From: Spongilla lacustris | Taxonomy: Eukaryota; Porifera; Demospongiae; Spongillida; Spongillidae | Assembly: GCA_949361645.1 (NCBI GenBank) | Contig: OX442429.1 | Span: 3,637,147-3,701,146 of the forward strand | Direction: 5' to 3' | DNA: 64,000 nt | Part shown: positions 11,626 to 23,191 of the stretch, one piece after another | How positions within the stretch are numbered: position 1 is the first letter of the stretch | Layout of the letters: each line of letters starts with the position of its first letter | Made by a program: the position numbers and the translations under genes | The notes under the pieces: generated by a model | The model's database searches: none | Told to the model about the DNA's origin: nothing | Seen by the model: only the letters and a program-made list of their open reading frames with translations

Positions 11626-11850
11626 TCTAAACTGTGATCATGACAGCCACACCTCCAGTTAGCTGCCAGCCAGTGACAGCCACACCCACAATTAGCAGCC
11701 AGCCAGTGACAGCCACACCCACAGTTAGCAGCAGACAGCTATCACCAACAGCTTCCAGCAATGATTATCTCACTGTGGATGGACAGCTTATTTTTAAGCA
11801 ACAGTTGGCTTTCTAGGCTGGTGGTACTGACCAGCAAGGTGTGGCCAGAG
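11626..11850 (+). repeat. Duplicated segment, copy 1 (copy 2 at 12,996-13,215)
   Basis: From AACATTCTAAACTGTGATCA to the GGCTGGTGGTACTGACCAGC motif this segment matches 12,996-13,200. Copy 1 has one extra 33-bp unit encoding PVTATPTISSQ, a short internal minisatellite. The shared frame ends SNDYLTVDGQLIFKQQLAF in copy 1. In copy 2 the same sequence leads directly into gypsy pol. Confidence 0.75.
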
Positions 11851-11945
11851 CCCAGTGGGAGTTGCCTGGTATCATTGAGAAGTATTGAGAGGACGTCTTC
11901 AATATCAATGAGACAGGGTTATTTTACAGACAAGCAGCATGAATC
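11818..11945 (+). pseudogene. Tigger/pogo-like (DDE_1) transposase fragment
   Basis: After the duplicated segment the frame reads LPGIIEKY, a stop codon, then EDVFNINETGLFYRQA. This resembles the conserved Tigger/Jerky/CENP-B-type segment in which the Asp or Glu of a D/NETGLF motif contributes to the DDE_1 active site. Only about 40 codons remain, the first catalytic Asp is Asn here, and a second stop follows. It is a short relic with no visible terminal repeats. Confidence 0.6.
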
Positions 11946-11950
11946 GATCA

Positions 11951-12440
11951 AGGCACATGCACATACATAGCCCATTTGTACATGATGGTACATATGACTT
12001 CTAATTTGGAAGGGAAATGGTGCACACTTTAATGATACCTTATTGCACCGCAGATGTGCGGGGTGCCAAGAAAGCTTTGGCTGTAATTGTAACTGCATAA
12101 GAACGACTGAAGTGCTCTACCTATGTAGAAAATTAACTTGCGCTAGGGGGTAATTTTTTTACCTAATAAGGGTACTAACTTTATGTGGACTCAAACCCGA
12201 GCTCATAATATATTAAAAACTGAATAATTTAATGACGCCAACTACGGTATTACACAATGTACTCCTATATGGACAGTGAATAAAATATTACCAACCATCA
12301 TCAGCACTGGATTAGAAATCTGGTCCAGTACACCAGAATGAGTGGCACAGTGGTAAGCTATGGGATATCGTGCTCGAGCCACACGTATATGTACCACGCC
12401 ACACTTACAATTCTAGGTAAGAGAGAATATGCAGGTATTA
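11951..12440. other. No gene recognised
   Basis: A plus-strand frame at about 12,050-12,135 (DVRGAKKALAVIVTA, then a stop) could be a decayed exon. Otherwise the interval is AT-rich and unremarkable. Confidence 0.25.
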
Positions 12441-12443
12441 TTT

Positions 12444-12692
12444 CTAAGTGTATTGCTTCCTCTTATCAGTGAGGGCCAACCGGGTGGTGACCTCAAGTTC
12501 AGCTACCTCTACTTCAAATCCAAGATGGAGGTTCTGAGGGAGAACACTGGCCCCTCCCACTGGAATGCTGGTGCTTAGTTCACAGGTGGGACATTTGACC
12601 ACTTGTTGAGAACCACTTTTCTCTATCTCATGATGGAGACATTGCTGACAGTAGAATTCTTGGGTCATTGTAGGGCTTGGAGCACACACCAC
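12444..12692 (-). pseudogene. TRIM-type RING finger exon fragment
   Basis: The minus-strand frame contains EFYCQQCLHHEIEKSGSQQ, then VVKCPTCELSTSIPVGG and ASVLPQNLHLGFEVEVAELE. This is the C-terminal half of a TRIM-family RING (CxxC...CPxC zinc ligands followed by the proline and NL..LV-type linker) that in intact proteins recruits an E2 ubiquitin-conjugating enzyme. The first CxxC and the CxH knuckle that should precede it are missing: upstream sequence reads MVCAPSPTMTQ instead. No B-box or coiled coil is visible nearby. It is either one exon of a split gene or, more likely, an isolated relic. Confidence 0.65.
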
Positions 12693-12995
12693 AGAAGATG
12701 GTGTGTAAAAATGATTCCTTGATAAGCATACTGTAAGAGATGCCTTATCTTAGTTTGTACATGGTTCCCAGCGCACACATCAATAGGTGACTGAGATACT
12801 CATATCTGAGTTTTATTTTACTGACAAGGCAAATGCCTGATTGACGACCTGATATAGCTAGAAAGGTCAACAACCTTGAGCTTTTACATTCTGAATGCAA
12901 AATATCCAACCTTCTAAAGATGCTACTTATCCGTACATGGATTGCCCTTTACAAAAATATGCTCTATACCCTAATAGTATATGCTGCTAAACATT

Positions 12996-14371
12996 CTAAA
13001 CTGTGATCATGACAGCCACACCTCCAGTTAGCTGCCAGACAGTGACAGCCACACCCACAGTTAGCAGCAGACAGCTATCACCAACAGCTTCCAGCAATGA
13101 TTATCTCACTGTGTATGGACAGCTTATTTTTAAGCAACGGTTGGCTTACTTAGACGGCATCAGTTATGGAGTTACATGGAGAGGCTGGTGGTACTGACCA
13201 GCAAGGTGTGGCTAGAGCCCAGAGGGAGTTTGAGAAAAGCCGGACTTCAGGACGAGGAACAGATGGCATTGCGAAAGGTGATGACACTAGGGTGGCCATC
13301 AGTAATATCTCACGTATCAGAGGTGGTGCACAGCTATTGGAATTTTCGAGACACCATGACTGTTCAGGACGGTATCGTGTACAAAGCAGGGCAGGTTGTC
13401 ATTCCGTTGATAATGAGGCCCGATATACTGCAGCGTTTGCACTTCAGCCATCAGGGTTGTGGACTACCTCACGGATTTCTTCGAGTTGTCAGAGTTGCCA
13501 GACTTTTCAGCCTCCTCTGTAGTTCCGGCAGCAAAGCAGCAGTTTGCTCGCCATGGTATACCAGTCTGGGTGCATTCTGACGGTGGTTCACAGTTTTCTC
13601 TCATGCATGGGGTTTTGAACACACCCTGTCATCTCCTTATAACAGCCAGTCAAATGGCAAGGCGGAATCGGAAGTAAAAATCGCCAAGAAGCTGTGGAAG
13701 AGAAGCAAAGATCCATATCTGGCCTACTCCTACTAGAGTGGAGGAACACCCCTACTGTTGGTATGGGGTCTAGTCCTTGTCAGAGGCTGTTGGCCCGATG
13801 GACAAGGAGAGTTGTTCCAATGGCAGAGTACAAACGGGAGCCTGTCATTGAGCCCCATGTGTTGGAGTTGGAGAAGAAACTCAAGAAGCAGGGGACTGAG
13901 GGCCAATCAAAGGGTCCCACAAGAGAGGACTCTGCCATCTCTAGCTATTGGACAACCGATGCTGGCTCAAGATATGCGGGCATTCAAGACTCAGTGGGAC
14001 AGGGGTACTTGTGTGGCCCGTTTGTCAAATCGATCCTACATTGTGGACATTGATGATCAGTTGGTTCGGAAAAATTGCAAGTTTCTGAAGCCCTCAGTGA
14101 ACAAGCCCTCATGCTTGGAAGAAGTGTTGGAGGAGAACACAAAAGAGGTGGAGGGCCCCGTAAGCAACAGCAGCGGGAGAACTGCAACAGGATGAAAGCG
14201 CTGCAGAAGAGGAACTAGAGGAACAACCAACATTGGAGAAGGAGCCCAATAATCACCAAGACCCAGTACAGAAATTGGTTCGGGGCGAGATTGGGCCAAG
14301 TCAATACAAGACAGGAAGTGGTCGGATATCCAGACCCCCAACACGGTATCAGGATTTCGTGAAACACTAAC
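12996..14371 (+). pseudogene. Ty3/gypsy pol remnant (integrase region), frameshifted
   Basis: From about 13,270 one frame reads WPSVISHVSEVVHSYWNFRD and MTVQDGIVYKAGQVVIPLIM, the linker between RNase H and integrase, ending at HFSHQG where the HHCC zinc domain should begin. That domain and the first catalytic Asp are deleted: the sequence jumps to VDYLTDFFELSELPDF, then QFARHGIPVWVHSDGGSQFS with the second catalytic Asp. Frameshifts follow near 13,620 and 13,750, with the QSNGKAESEVKIAKK-type Glu segment, LLEWRNTPTVGMGSSP and a C-terminal DDQLVRKNCKFLKPSV. The tail TGSGRISRPPTRYQDF ends in a stop at about 14,370. It resembles K02A2.6-type gypsy polyproteins of invertebrates. No flanking LTR is recognised. 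Confidence 0.85.
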
Positions 14372-14761
14372 TTGGGAAAACACAGTGGCAGACGGCACCA
14401 CCGCATCAACCAACAATGACAGTACATTATTTTTAATGTATAATTTTCATTCCTGAAACAGTCATTTCTTTACAACAGAGGAGGTCAAATTTGTGGTCTC
14501 AGTTCTGAATGCTTGGCAGCAGAATGCTACACCTAATGTAATTGATATAGTACAAGTACAATTGTTTGCAATGCAACTAAACTGGTTGTCATGACAGATC
14601 AGAGGCATGGCCCGGCTTGTATACGTCAAGCACCTGAGGGAAACATGCCTTGCCCTCAGGAAGGATCGCCTTTGTGAGATGAAATTGGCAGTGGACATTG
14701 GTGAAGTAAGTTTTTTCTTGTGTTTTTTTTTTTTGTTTACAATCGTATTGTATTGCATCAT

Positions 14762-15196
14762 CACAGCCATCTAACCTCTAAAGTACAGCGGTGTCTGTTG
14801 TCCGGAACTCAGCTCTGGGATTTGGTGAAGGGTAATATTCGTAGTTCTAATGCTTTGGTAGTAGGCGCGAACGGCACGCCATTGGATGTAATGGGAATGA
14901 TTACCCTTAGTGTACGCTTAGGCAGTTTTCTGGATGAACACGAATTCATTGTTGTAAAGGAGCTCACGGTAGAATGCTTGCTGGGTGCAGATTTTATGGA
15001 GAAAAATGATGTGTTGATCGACTGTAGGAGGAAGTGTTTAAAGTTAGGTAGCAATGACGTAGAGGTTCCCTTTATTGATTCAAACAGCTCTGGTAATAAT
15101 CGAATGGAAGACTCCTTGGTAACAGTGTCCCAGACTGTGCAAATACCAGCAAACTCAGTGTTATTGTTGAATGCAAGAGTGAAGGGTGATTTTTAA
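14762..15196 (+). pseudogene. Ty3/gypsy retropepsin fragment
   Basis: The frame reads LVVGANGTPLDVMGMITLSV, FIVVKELTVECLLGADFMEK and NDVLIDCRRKCLKLGS, then ends at a TAA at 15,194. This is the C-terminal two thirds of a retroviral-type aspartic protease: the LLGADFL-like segment is diagnostic. The active-site D-S/T-G triad that should lie N-terminal is absent; the upstream sequence reads VQRCLLSGTQLWDLV. It could derive from the same element family as the adjoining integrase, but the order here (protease after integrase) shows rearrangement. Confidence 0.7.
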
Positions 15197-15880
15197 TCAA
15201 TGTAAATGTAAGTTTTGGAATAGTGCTCTTCCATTGGCAAAGCACCTTGGCTATTAACGCACACAGGGCCGGTGAGGAGGGGGGGGGGGGGGGGGGGGGT
15301 AAGGGGGTTCAGTGGCGGATCCAGGGGGGGGGGGGGGGGGTCTAAGGGGTCTAAAGACCCCCCCCTCGGCCCGACCAGTTATGAATAAATTAATTATGAA
15401 TAATTAATTAACAGTTAAAAAACTATGGAAAAACGAAGCGTTTAGTGAACTGATTAGCGAGTTAGCATTCGACCCAAAGTGTGTGTGAGTGTGTGTGTGC
15501 ATGTGTGTGTGTGGGGGGGGGGGGGGTCTAAAGCCAAGGCCCTCTAAGCGTGCAGTGTTTAATTAGTATAATACCAACCGGTCGGTTGAGGTTGTTCAAA
15601 GCTCTAATGCATGCAGCATTTTCTTCTAGAGCTGCTTTTTTTTTTCTGTGTCGCACTTCTTTCTCAGCTATCTCTCTTCTCTTCATATCGTCAGCAGCCT
15701 TAAATTCATCAATCTATTGTGCTGAAGTCATGCACTGAGCTGAACCTTTCAAACGCTTAAATTGAGTACCTGTAGTAGGGATATAGCGTTGTTCTGTAAA
15801 TCTATCTGAATTGTTGCACCTGCTCAGGACGGTACTGAATTGACAATTTTAGGCATAACTGCAGATCTTCTTCTCCGCCT
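15197..15880. other. Poly(G)-bearing hAT-like terminus; no gene
   Basis: CAGTGGCGGATCCAGG at about 15,311 is typical of the terminal inverted repeat of many hAT-type elements, and it is followed by poly(G), TCTAAGGGGTCTAAAGACCC and AT-rich sequence. A second poly(G) and GTCTAAAGCC lie at about 15,515-15,537. A matching inverted terminus (CCTGGATCCGCCACTG) was not found, so this is a partial element. A TGTGTGTG microsatellite lies at about 15,480-15,510. Poly(G) runs are at 15,278-15,299 and 15,325-15,340. Confidence 0.5.
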
Positions 15881-15889
15881 CTTCACCTC

Positions 15890-15960
15890 TTGTGCTAGAT
15901 CGGCGTTGCCCGACCTTCGCGTATTGGCGGAAGGTCGGGTACCAAACCCGCACAGTTTTG
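15890..15960. repeat. Short foldback repeat (CCCGACCTTC family)
   Basis: CCCGACCTTC and GAAGGTCGGG form a perfect 10-bp stem around an 11-base spacer at about 15,909-15,939. The same CCCGACCTTCG motif is found in the GTTGGGCGTAGCC foldback repeats at 27.9, 34.8, 35.0 and 38.1 kb. Confidence 0.55.
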
Positions 15961-16029
15961 TACAAGCTGCAACGTGGATTGCAGTCCAATCAGAATGCAG
16001 GAGCCCAATAAATACATTCTGCGGCAGCT

Positions 16030-16095
16030 GGTATAGTCTCGTGCCCAGACCCTGATTTCCACAGCTGCGCGGATGGATTACATCACCGCTACACA
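16030..16095. repeat. Dispersed repeat with TAGTCTCGTGCCCAGACC end, partial
   Basis: TAGTCTCGTGCCCAGACCC and GCGGATGGATTACATCACCG match the repeats at 23.2 kb (same strand) and 24.1-24.2 kb (opposite strand). This copy stops about 60 bp in. Confidence 0.7.
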
Positions 16096-16494
16096 GCCAA
16101 ATTGGTACAAACTGTACCAAATATGATATTCCCATCATTCTGTACCAAATGCGTTAATTTGCCAGTATCAGGTATGATAGCAATAGCCAATCTGGCTCAG
16201 ATTTCTTTTACAGTCTGTGCCAGAATGTGAATGCATTCTGGCACATACCTCTGTCAGCGTGTAACAGAATGCTAAACATACAAGTTTCAGATTGGACACA
16301 TTGTGTACCAATCTTGGGTTATATTTGAACTTTGCGAACAAATACATTGTTTTCAGCAATTAAGGTACGCATATATAAGCGCCAATATGTGGAGAAGTCC
16401 TGATAATAGGTATTAATACTAAGCCCGAAATGCTGCGTGGACGAGCAGCGCTCAGTCTATTGCCATCGCCATCAGTGACTGGTAGTGGTGAACA
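16096..16494. other. No gene recognised
   Basis: The interval contains a degenerate internal repetition of ATTCTGTACCAAAT/TTGGTACA elements, and no supported exon. Confidence 0.3.
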
Positions 16495-16578
16495 GGGTGG
16501 TGAAGTGGTAATCACTAGAGTCTTCATCATCCTATATACCTGCTTTAATACTATTGGGTCCGAATCCCGCTACACCCA
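16495..16578 (+). repeat. tRNA-like sequence (tRNA pseudogene or SINE head)
   Basis: The 5' end GGGTG can pair with the 3' end CACCC to make an acceptor-like stem. TGGTGAAGTGG fits the A box and GGTCCGAATCCC fits the B box of an RNA polymerase III type 2 promoter, with a GGG...CCC T-arm. The 3' end has CA after the discriminator. The anticodon arm does not fold cleanly and the B box has a C where TTC is invariant in functional tRNAs, so this is a pseudogene or the 5' part of a SINE. No clear SINE tail or target duplication is visible downstream. Confidence 0.5.
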
Positions 16579-18389
16579 TTGGCTGGCCGTGGGATCTCAT
16601 TCAGAGCTGCTGCAGCCAGTCTGACTGCTGGCTGCAGCGCTGGCTTAGTGGCTCTGCATATTTGAGGTTCTCGTTCCCCTTCCTCAGAAAATTCGTTAAT
16701 TGTTGTCGCACGTGTGCTCAATTATTTATTATTTTTAATGCTTCTCTTTGTTGTCAAGAGAAACTCAGAGTATCGAAACCTCAGCCGTCAGTTTCTATGG
16801 CGATCCAATTGACTGGACCACCGTTCGCAACCGCATATGTGGGATACGCGACATTACCAGCTAGTTAAGTATAAAACATTGCCGTATATACATGGTAAGT
16901 TGCTTTCATTTTATTTCAAATATGGCTACGAAATTTGTTGTCCCAATAGCAGGACCACTAGAACACAAATTCCAGACACTGTGGGTGAACTGCGCACCAG
17001 GTAAACAGCTTCGCTCCATATTCAAGCAGTCATATCTAAAAGAACTGAGAACAAGGCGGAGCCATAGATATTAGACTGGAAGGGATTTGGAAACCGCGCA
17101 CGTGCGCCATACATTTCAATGCAACGTAGCGGGGACACTCCTGGCAGTTGCTAATTGGTTAGTCTGGCACCTCGCCCCTCAAAAGTTTTTGGTCAAGTAC
17201 GCAAGAGGCAAATAAGAAGAGTAGTAAAAGGTAGTGCACGAACTGTGGATCACAAAGAATAAGCATTTTTTAAATACTCCATTCCTAAGAGAAGATATTC
17301 GACTTAAAGCGCTCCATGTCTATAATTAAACTCACCGGTATAATGCAGATGCAACATTATTCAAGTCTTCTTTCTGAAGCTGGAGCATTGAACAAGGCAT
17401 AGGAATCTTATGCTTCAACTAGAGTGTAAAATTCATGCAGGCAAAAGTACGTAATATAGTGGATATTTACTGAGTACCTCAACTTCTACATGTTTGGGTA
17501 TACCAGGATAACACTAAGATGAAAAACATTATAACATATAGACAGTACTTAGCCTCAGCCTACTAGTTCTGAATCCAAGGTGTTATGATCGGCTGTAACA
17601 TCATCATTCTTGATAATTACTGCCTTTAGAAATAGTGATACATATTGTATGCATTTCAACAAAATTTATAACTTACTGCTGATGTATAAAGAGCTAGGCA
17701 AACATTTTCCTGCCATACAAAAGATACATGTAAGTGAGAAATCACTGTAATTATGATTATTACATAATAATGATATATATCATTTTATTAATTAACAACC
17801 TGCACAGCTTTGGAAGATATATAATCACTGGAGGTTAAAACTGTAACTTCAGCATCACTGTAGCTAATCCATTGATCTCTGCTTCTTACAAGAAAGTAAA
17901 GTTTATACTTACAATGATTTTAAGACATTACCCATGAATGTACGCAGATTGCCTCAGTTGTTGGACCACCATTTGTATACAGCAAGAACATACTTGGCAG
18001 ATGGTCTGATAAAGCAAGAAAGACTTGCAGCTACCAAGAACCAATACCCACTGGGAGCAGTCCTTGATGCATTGGGAGAAGGCCTGCCTCTTTCTCTAAG
18101 TATGGGTATGAGTCTCTTGACATCAAAGTGGTATTTTGTTCTTCCCTGAAATTTTTAAGCTATTATGAGAAGCACACACTCCAAAGTATCAACTTACCAT
18201 ACGTTCACTGCTTTGAAAACTTCCTTCATCAGGTAACATAGCATTTGCTTATATAGCAGCTAAGAATATTCCAGCAGATTAGCATTTTACACCAGATCAT
18301 GCTCCTCACACATGTAATGCTAATTGCAAATTATCGCCCTCAGTAAGTCATGGAGGAGGAGGATCTGAGCATGATGCCATGCATTCACT
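16579..18389. other. Mostly non-coding; two weak open frames
   Basis: At 16,922 an ATG opens MATKFVVPIAGPLEHKFQTL, and a possible CCAG|GTAAAC donor follows at about 17,000, so this could be a first exon. At 17,934-18,149 a complete plus-strand frame reads MNVRRLPQLLDHHLYTARTY and then LADGLIKQERLAATK, 71 codons, with no recognised family. Neither has supporting neighbours. The rest is AT-rich. Confidence 0.25.
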
Positions 18390-18397
18390 GAGATATA

Positions 18398-19185
18398 TAA
18401 GTCAGTGCACAACGACATAGCCAATGGTTATCACGTGGGAGGGGCCATGGACATTTGTCATAAACAGTAAAGTCAGGCAGACCTTGTGTGAGGTCAACAT
18501 AGCATAGCCTCACCAGGATCATCTTTCTTTGGCCTGCCCTGCATGACTCATCCAGGTGTACGAGTGCATGCAGGTGTACATGTGGCATAGCCAACGGTCC
18601 TCAGGTGGGAGGGGACATAGACATGTGTCATGGACAGTACAATCAGGCAGACCTTGTGTGAGGTCCCCATAGCATAGCCTAGGCAGGATCATCTTTCTTT
18701 GGCCTGCCCTGCATGACTCATCCAGGTGTACAAGTGCATGCAGGTGTACATGTGACATAGCCAACGGTCCTCAGGTGGGAGGGGCCATTGACATGTGTCA
18801 TGCACAGTACAATCAGGCAGACCTTGTGTTGTGAGGTCCCCATAGCATAGCCTCACCAGGATCATCTTTCTTTGGCCTGCCCTGCATGACTCACCCAGGT
18901 GTACGAGTGCATGCAGGTGTACTTGTGGCATAGCCAACGGTCCTCAGGTGAGAGCGACCATGGACATGTGACATGGACAGTAAAGTCATGCAGACCTTGT
19001 GTGAGGTCCACATAGCATAGCCTCACCAGGATCATCTTTCTTTGGCCTGCCCTGCAAGACTCACCCAGGTCTATGAGTGCATGCAGGTGTACATGTGACA
19101 TAGCTAACGGTCCTCAGGTGGGAGGGGCCATGGACATGTGTCATGGATAGTACAGTCAGGTAGACCTTGTATGAGGTCCCCATAG
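18398..19185. repeat. Satellite-like tandem array, unit about 170-173 bp
   Basis: About 4.6 copies lie head to tail. Landmarks per unit are CATAGCCAACGGTCCTCAGG, CAGGCAGACCTTGTGTGAGG, CACCAGGATCATCTTTCTTT, GGCCTGCCCTGCATGACTCA and GTGCATGCAGGTGTACATG. The minus-strand frame stays open in each unit (HVHLHALVHLDESCRAGQRK and RLCYGDLTQGLPDC), but each copy ends at a stop near the junction. This is more likely chance conservation of a young array than a repeat protein. Confidence 0.9.
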
Positions 19186-19559
19186 TGCATCTTCCGTTAA
19201 AGTTGCACTGGAATTTCATATCTTCTTGTAGTTGGGGCAGGGCTACTATTTCTTAATGAAACTGAATCCTGTCCACAAATCGTTTTATCAGAAATCATGA
19301 ATAGAGTAATTAGTTTATATAGAATAGCTCTTCTCATTTGTTTCTCATTCTCAAGATTCAATCCTTAAAAGACACAACCCTCTTGTACACTTGCTGCCTA
19401 CATGATATGCTTTACCACTGCTTGGTAGAACATAGCAACAAAAGTGACAAAAGTTCTTTATTAGTTACATTTTTATAGTCACTATGTATTGCCAGATGAA
19501 ATGGGGATAACAAATATTTGTATCCCTGCATGGATTGTAGCCTTGAATAAAAAAAATTA

Positions 19560-21720
19560 TAGTATCTTCTGGGCTCACTGCCTGTATCATTTAAAGGCAG
19601 ACTTGCTGCCAAGAAAGATTTCTTTATGCTCTTCCACATATTGCGATGGAAATTTTTTATTTTATAGCTGCTGATTTTGTGAACAGAACCTATCCCAGTT
19701 CTACGCATCTTATTAGGAATGATGTTTTGATTAGATAGGGATGCTGATATTCTGTTTAGTGAGGAAAGTTGTTATAATAGCTTAGGAAAGTCATTACTAG
19801 ATTATATGCTGTCTTCTTGCTTGCATTTTTATGAGCTTGCTTCCTGCGTAAGCAGTGAATGTATTCTTGAGGGAATGTAGCCTTTATAATCCACTGACAC
19901 AGAAAATTTATTTACAATGCTGCTGATTTTCAGAATGTATCATCTATCCGGTTCTACATATCTTATTACAAACATTTGATTCTATAGGGATGCTTATCTT
20001 GTGATTAGTTAGTTAGGATATCAGTTATAATAGCTTAGGAAATAGTTACAATAGTTTAGGTTATATGCTGTCTTCATATTTCATTGTGTTGTCATCACTT
20101 GTTAATGTAGCCACTCTTGAAGAGCAGAAAATCTTCCTGCCTGCATAAGCAGTTGATGTATTCTTGCTTTAGTTAGTGAATGTAGTCTTCTTAATCGACA
20201 CAAAATTTGGCTGATTTTCAGAATGCATCACCTTGCTGGTTCGAAACATCTTATTAGAAATGATCTTTTGATTTAGGTAGGGATATGATTAGTAAGGAAA
20301 GTAGTTACAATAGCTTAGGTTATATGCTGTATTCTTGCATATTCATATTTCATTGTGCTGCTGATTTTCATAACGTATCACCTTTCTACACATCATATTA
20401 GAAATGATCTTTCTGATGAGACAGGGATCCTAATCTTGTGATCAGTTAGGAAATTAGTTATACTAGCTTTTAGTTACAATAGCTTAAAATATATGCTATA
20501 TTCTTGCCGCACATTTCATTGGATTGTCATCACTTGTTAATGTAGCCACTCCTGAAGAGCAGAGGAGTATTTTTGTGAGCTTTCTGCCTGCAGTGAGTGT
20601 ATTCTTGAGTGAATGTAGCCTTGTCATAAAATCCATACAGAAAAATTATTTACAATGCTCAGAATGCATCATATTTCCAGTTCTACACATCTTATTGGAA
20701 ATGATTATTTTGATGAGATAGGATGCATATCTTGTGATTAGTTATACTAGCTTTTAGGAAAGTAGTTACGATAGCTTAGAATATTTGCTGCCTTCTTTCA
20801 TATTTCATTGGATTGTCATCACTTGTTAATGTAGTCACTCCTGAAGAGCAGAGGAGTATTTTTGTGAGCTTTCTGCCTGCATAAGCAGTGAATGTATTCT
20901 TGAGTGAATATAGCCTTCTTAATTAATCCACTGACAGAAAAATTATTAACAATGCTCAGAATGTGTCATCTTTCGGGTTCTAGAAAGTAGATAGAATACT
21001 TGCTGCCTACTTGCATATTTCATTGGATTGTCATCACTTGTTAATGTAGCCACTCCTGTAGACCAGATTCTTGAGTGAATGTAGCCTTCTCAATAAATCC
21101 ACTGACCAGATTTTTTTTACAATACTCAGAATTTATCATCTTTCGGGTTCTACACATCTTATCAGAAATAATGAGATAGGGATGCTTATCTTGTGATTAG
21201 TTAGGAAAGTAATTATACTGATAGCTTAGGAAAGTAGTTACAATAGCTTAGCTGTCATCTCATATTTCATCGTGTTGTCATCACAGAAAATATATATTTC
21301 ACATCAGCAGCCTTTTCTGTTTGTGCGCTTGCTGCCTGCATAACCAGTTAGTGTTTCTTGCTGTAGTTAGTGTATGTAGTCTTCTTAATTGACACAAAAA
21401 ATTATTTAAAATGCTGCATAATTTCAGAACGTTCTTTCTACAGATCTTATTAGAAATTATCTTTTGACGAGATAGGAATGCTTATCTTGGGATTAGTTGG
21501 GAAAGTAGTTATAATAGAATAGGAAAGGTTTTGCTTGGGTTATTTGCTGCCTTCTTGCATATTTCATTGTGTTGTCATCATTTGTTAAAGTAGGCACTCC
21601 TGAAGAGCAGAAAAGCATTTTGCTCTTGCTGCCTCCAAAGCTGTTAATATCAGTTAATGTATTGCTGCCACAGTTAGTGAATGTAGCCTTCTTATTTGAC
21701 ACAAAACGTTATGTGCAATG
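19560..21720. repeat. AT-rich higher-order tandem repeat block
   Basis: A unit of roughly 250-450 bp recurs with internal deletions. Recurring landmarks are TCATCACTTGTTAATGTAGC (about 20,093, 20,528, 20,816, 21,030, 21,578), CACTCCTGAAGAGCAGAGG, ATTCTTGAGTGAATGTAGCC, CTACACATCTTATTAGAAAT, GATAGGGATGCTTATCTTGT and AAAGTAGTTACAATAGCTTA. No frame is conserved. The interval 19,190-19,560 between this block and the previous array holds nothing recognisable. Confidence 0.85.
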
Positions 21721-21737
21721 CTGCTTGTTGTGATCAA

Positions 21738-22990
21738 CAGGGCAGCACTTGTCACATGTAAGCTTTATTGTCAATATTGCACATTGGAATATCTGATGAA
21801 TTTGTAGGTTTGGCTTTTGGATAGACCACAAGGCCTCTGACATGCAGACCTAATCATGGACGTGTACATGTGGGTATTTCGATGCCGAATTGAGAGGTGA
21901 GCTAAGTCACATACTATTTTATACATGTATCTGTGTGAGGGAACTATCTCCAACAAGTGCAAGCGCAACCGACATAGTTTCCTCATGCCAGAGCAAAATC
22001 ACACCAAAAACTGATTTTGTCACCAATGCACGGGTATAAATACAATTTTGAACAAAAGAACAATGCACAGGTTGGCGGGTGCTGCTAAACAATAGATCGT
22101 GTGATGAGATCCAGTTCTCAGGCTGACTGTGAATATACATTGTGAGGTTCCCAGACCCTCACTAGCTGACCGTGATTTAGACATTGTGAGGTTCTCAGAC
22201 CCTCACTAGCTGACCGTGATTTATACATTGTGAGGTCCCCAGATCCTCACTAGCTGACCGTGATTTATACATTACATGTACAGTTATTTGTGCATGTGTT
22301 CAGACCTGCTCATGCCATGAAGTTATAAGAACTTTGTAGTATGATTAAGCCACTGGTATGATAATGTGTGCATGTAATGATATGAACTCTATGGTGTGAG
22401 CAGTAAAGCATAAACTTAGACCTTAAAGTTAAACAAATTCATGTCAATTTATCCTAAGGCTTGCATTATTCTTAATATGGCCACACATGTATTATTATTT
22501 TGTGAACTGATGTCAAAGGTGATTATCATTCATTCACCATAATACTGATAAAATACAAAACAATACACCTGCACATCACTGACTGTGCATCAACTGATTC
22601 AATCATGATGTCAGCTTTCAAGTGATGGTAAGAACGTGTGAGAGGTAAGTAAGAACATGTATGGCATTTACTGACCACTTGACATACATCTCATGCAGGC
22701 CAGCACTTAACACAAGTAAGCTTATAATTGTAAATTATCAATATTGCATATTAACAAATGTTGGAATATCTGATGACTTTGTAGGTTTGGCTTGAAGATA
22801 GACTACGAGGCCTCTTACAAGCAGACCTCCATGTGGGCAGATGCCTACTTGAGAGGTGAGAAGTTTATACATGTATCTGTTCACACCTCTTCGAAGTTAT
22901 AAGTACATAGGGGTCATTGATTTGGACATGTATGATTAAGCCACTGGTATGACAATGTGTGCAATGGGTGTGAGCAGTAAGCAAGCGTTC
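21738..22990. repeat. Direct duplication about 960 bp apart
   Basis: Positions 21,738-21,930 and 22,696-22,880 share GGAATATCTGATGA, TTTGTAGGTTTGGCTT, GGCCTCT and TTGAGAGGTGAG in the same order. The downstream segments (ATGATTAAGCCACTGGTATG) also recur at about 22,340 and 22,930. The region between holds a small 44-bp tandem array and AT-rich sequence without exons. Confidence 0.8.
22141..22275. repeat. 44-bp tandem repeat, three copies
   Basis: TGTGAGGTTCCCAGACCC and CTCACTAGCTGACCGTGATT repeat at 22,141, 22,185 and 22,229 with two or three substitutions between copies. Confidence 0.9.
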
Positions 22991-23191
22991 AAAAAATCAT
23001 TTCCATCTAGACTGAAATATAGTAAATCATGTACGTCATTTAGACCAGCCAGTAGGCACGGGTTACTATATGTTAAATAGGCCTAGCATTGCAGAAGCCA
23101 ACGCTTTAAAAATATTGCAATTTCACATCTATCTGTTGTATCGCTGGTGTGAAGGTGGGGGGACAGTTGGCCCCCCTGCCCCTCCTTTACC

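Noticed and set aside
16495..16578. Functional tRNA gene
   Set aside because: The anticodon arm does not pair properly and the invariant TTC of the T loop is changed; no terminator T run follows directly.
18385..19101. Repeat protein or CRISPR-like array
   Set aside because: Units are directly adjacent with no unique spacers, and the frame stops in every unit. It is an ordinary tandem satellite.
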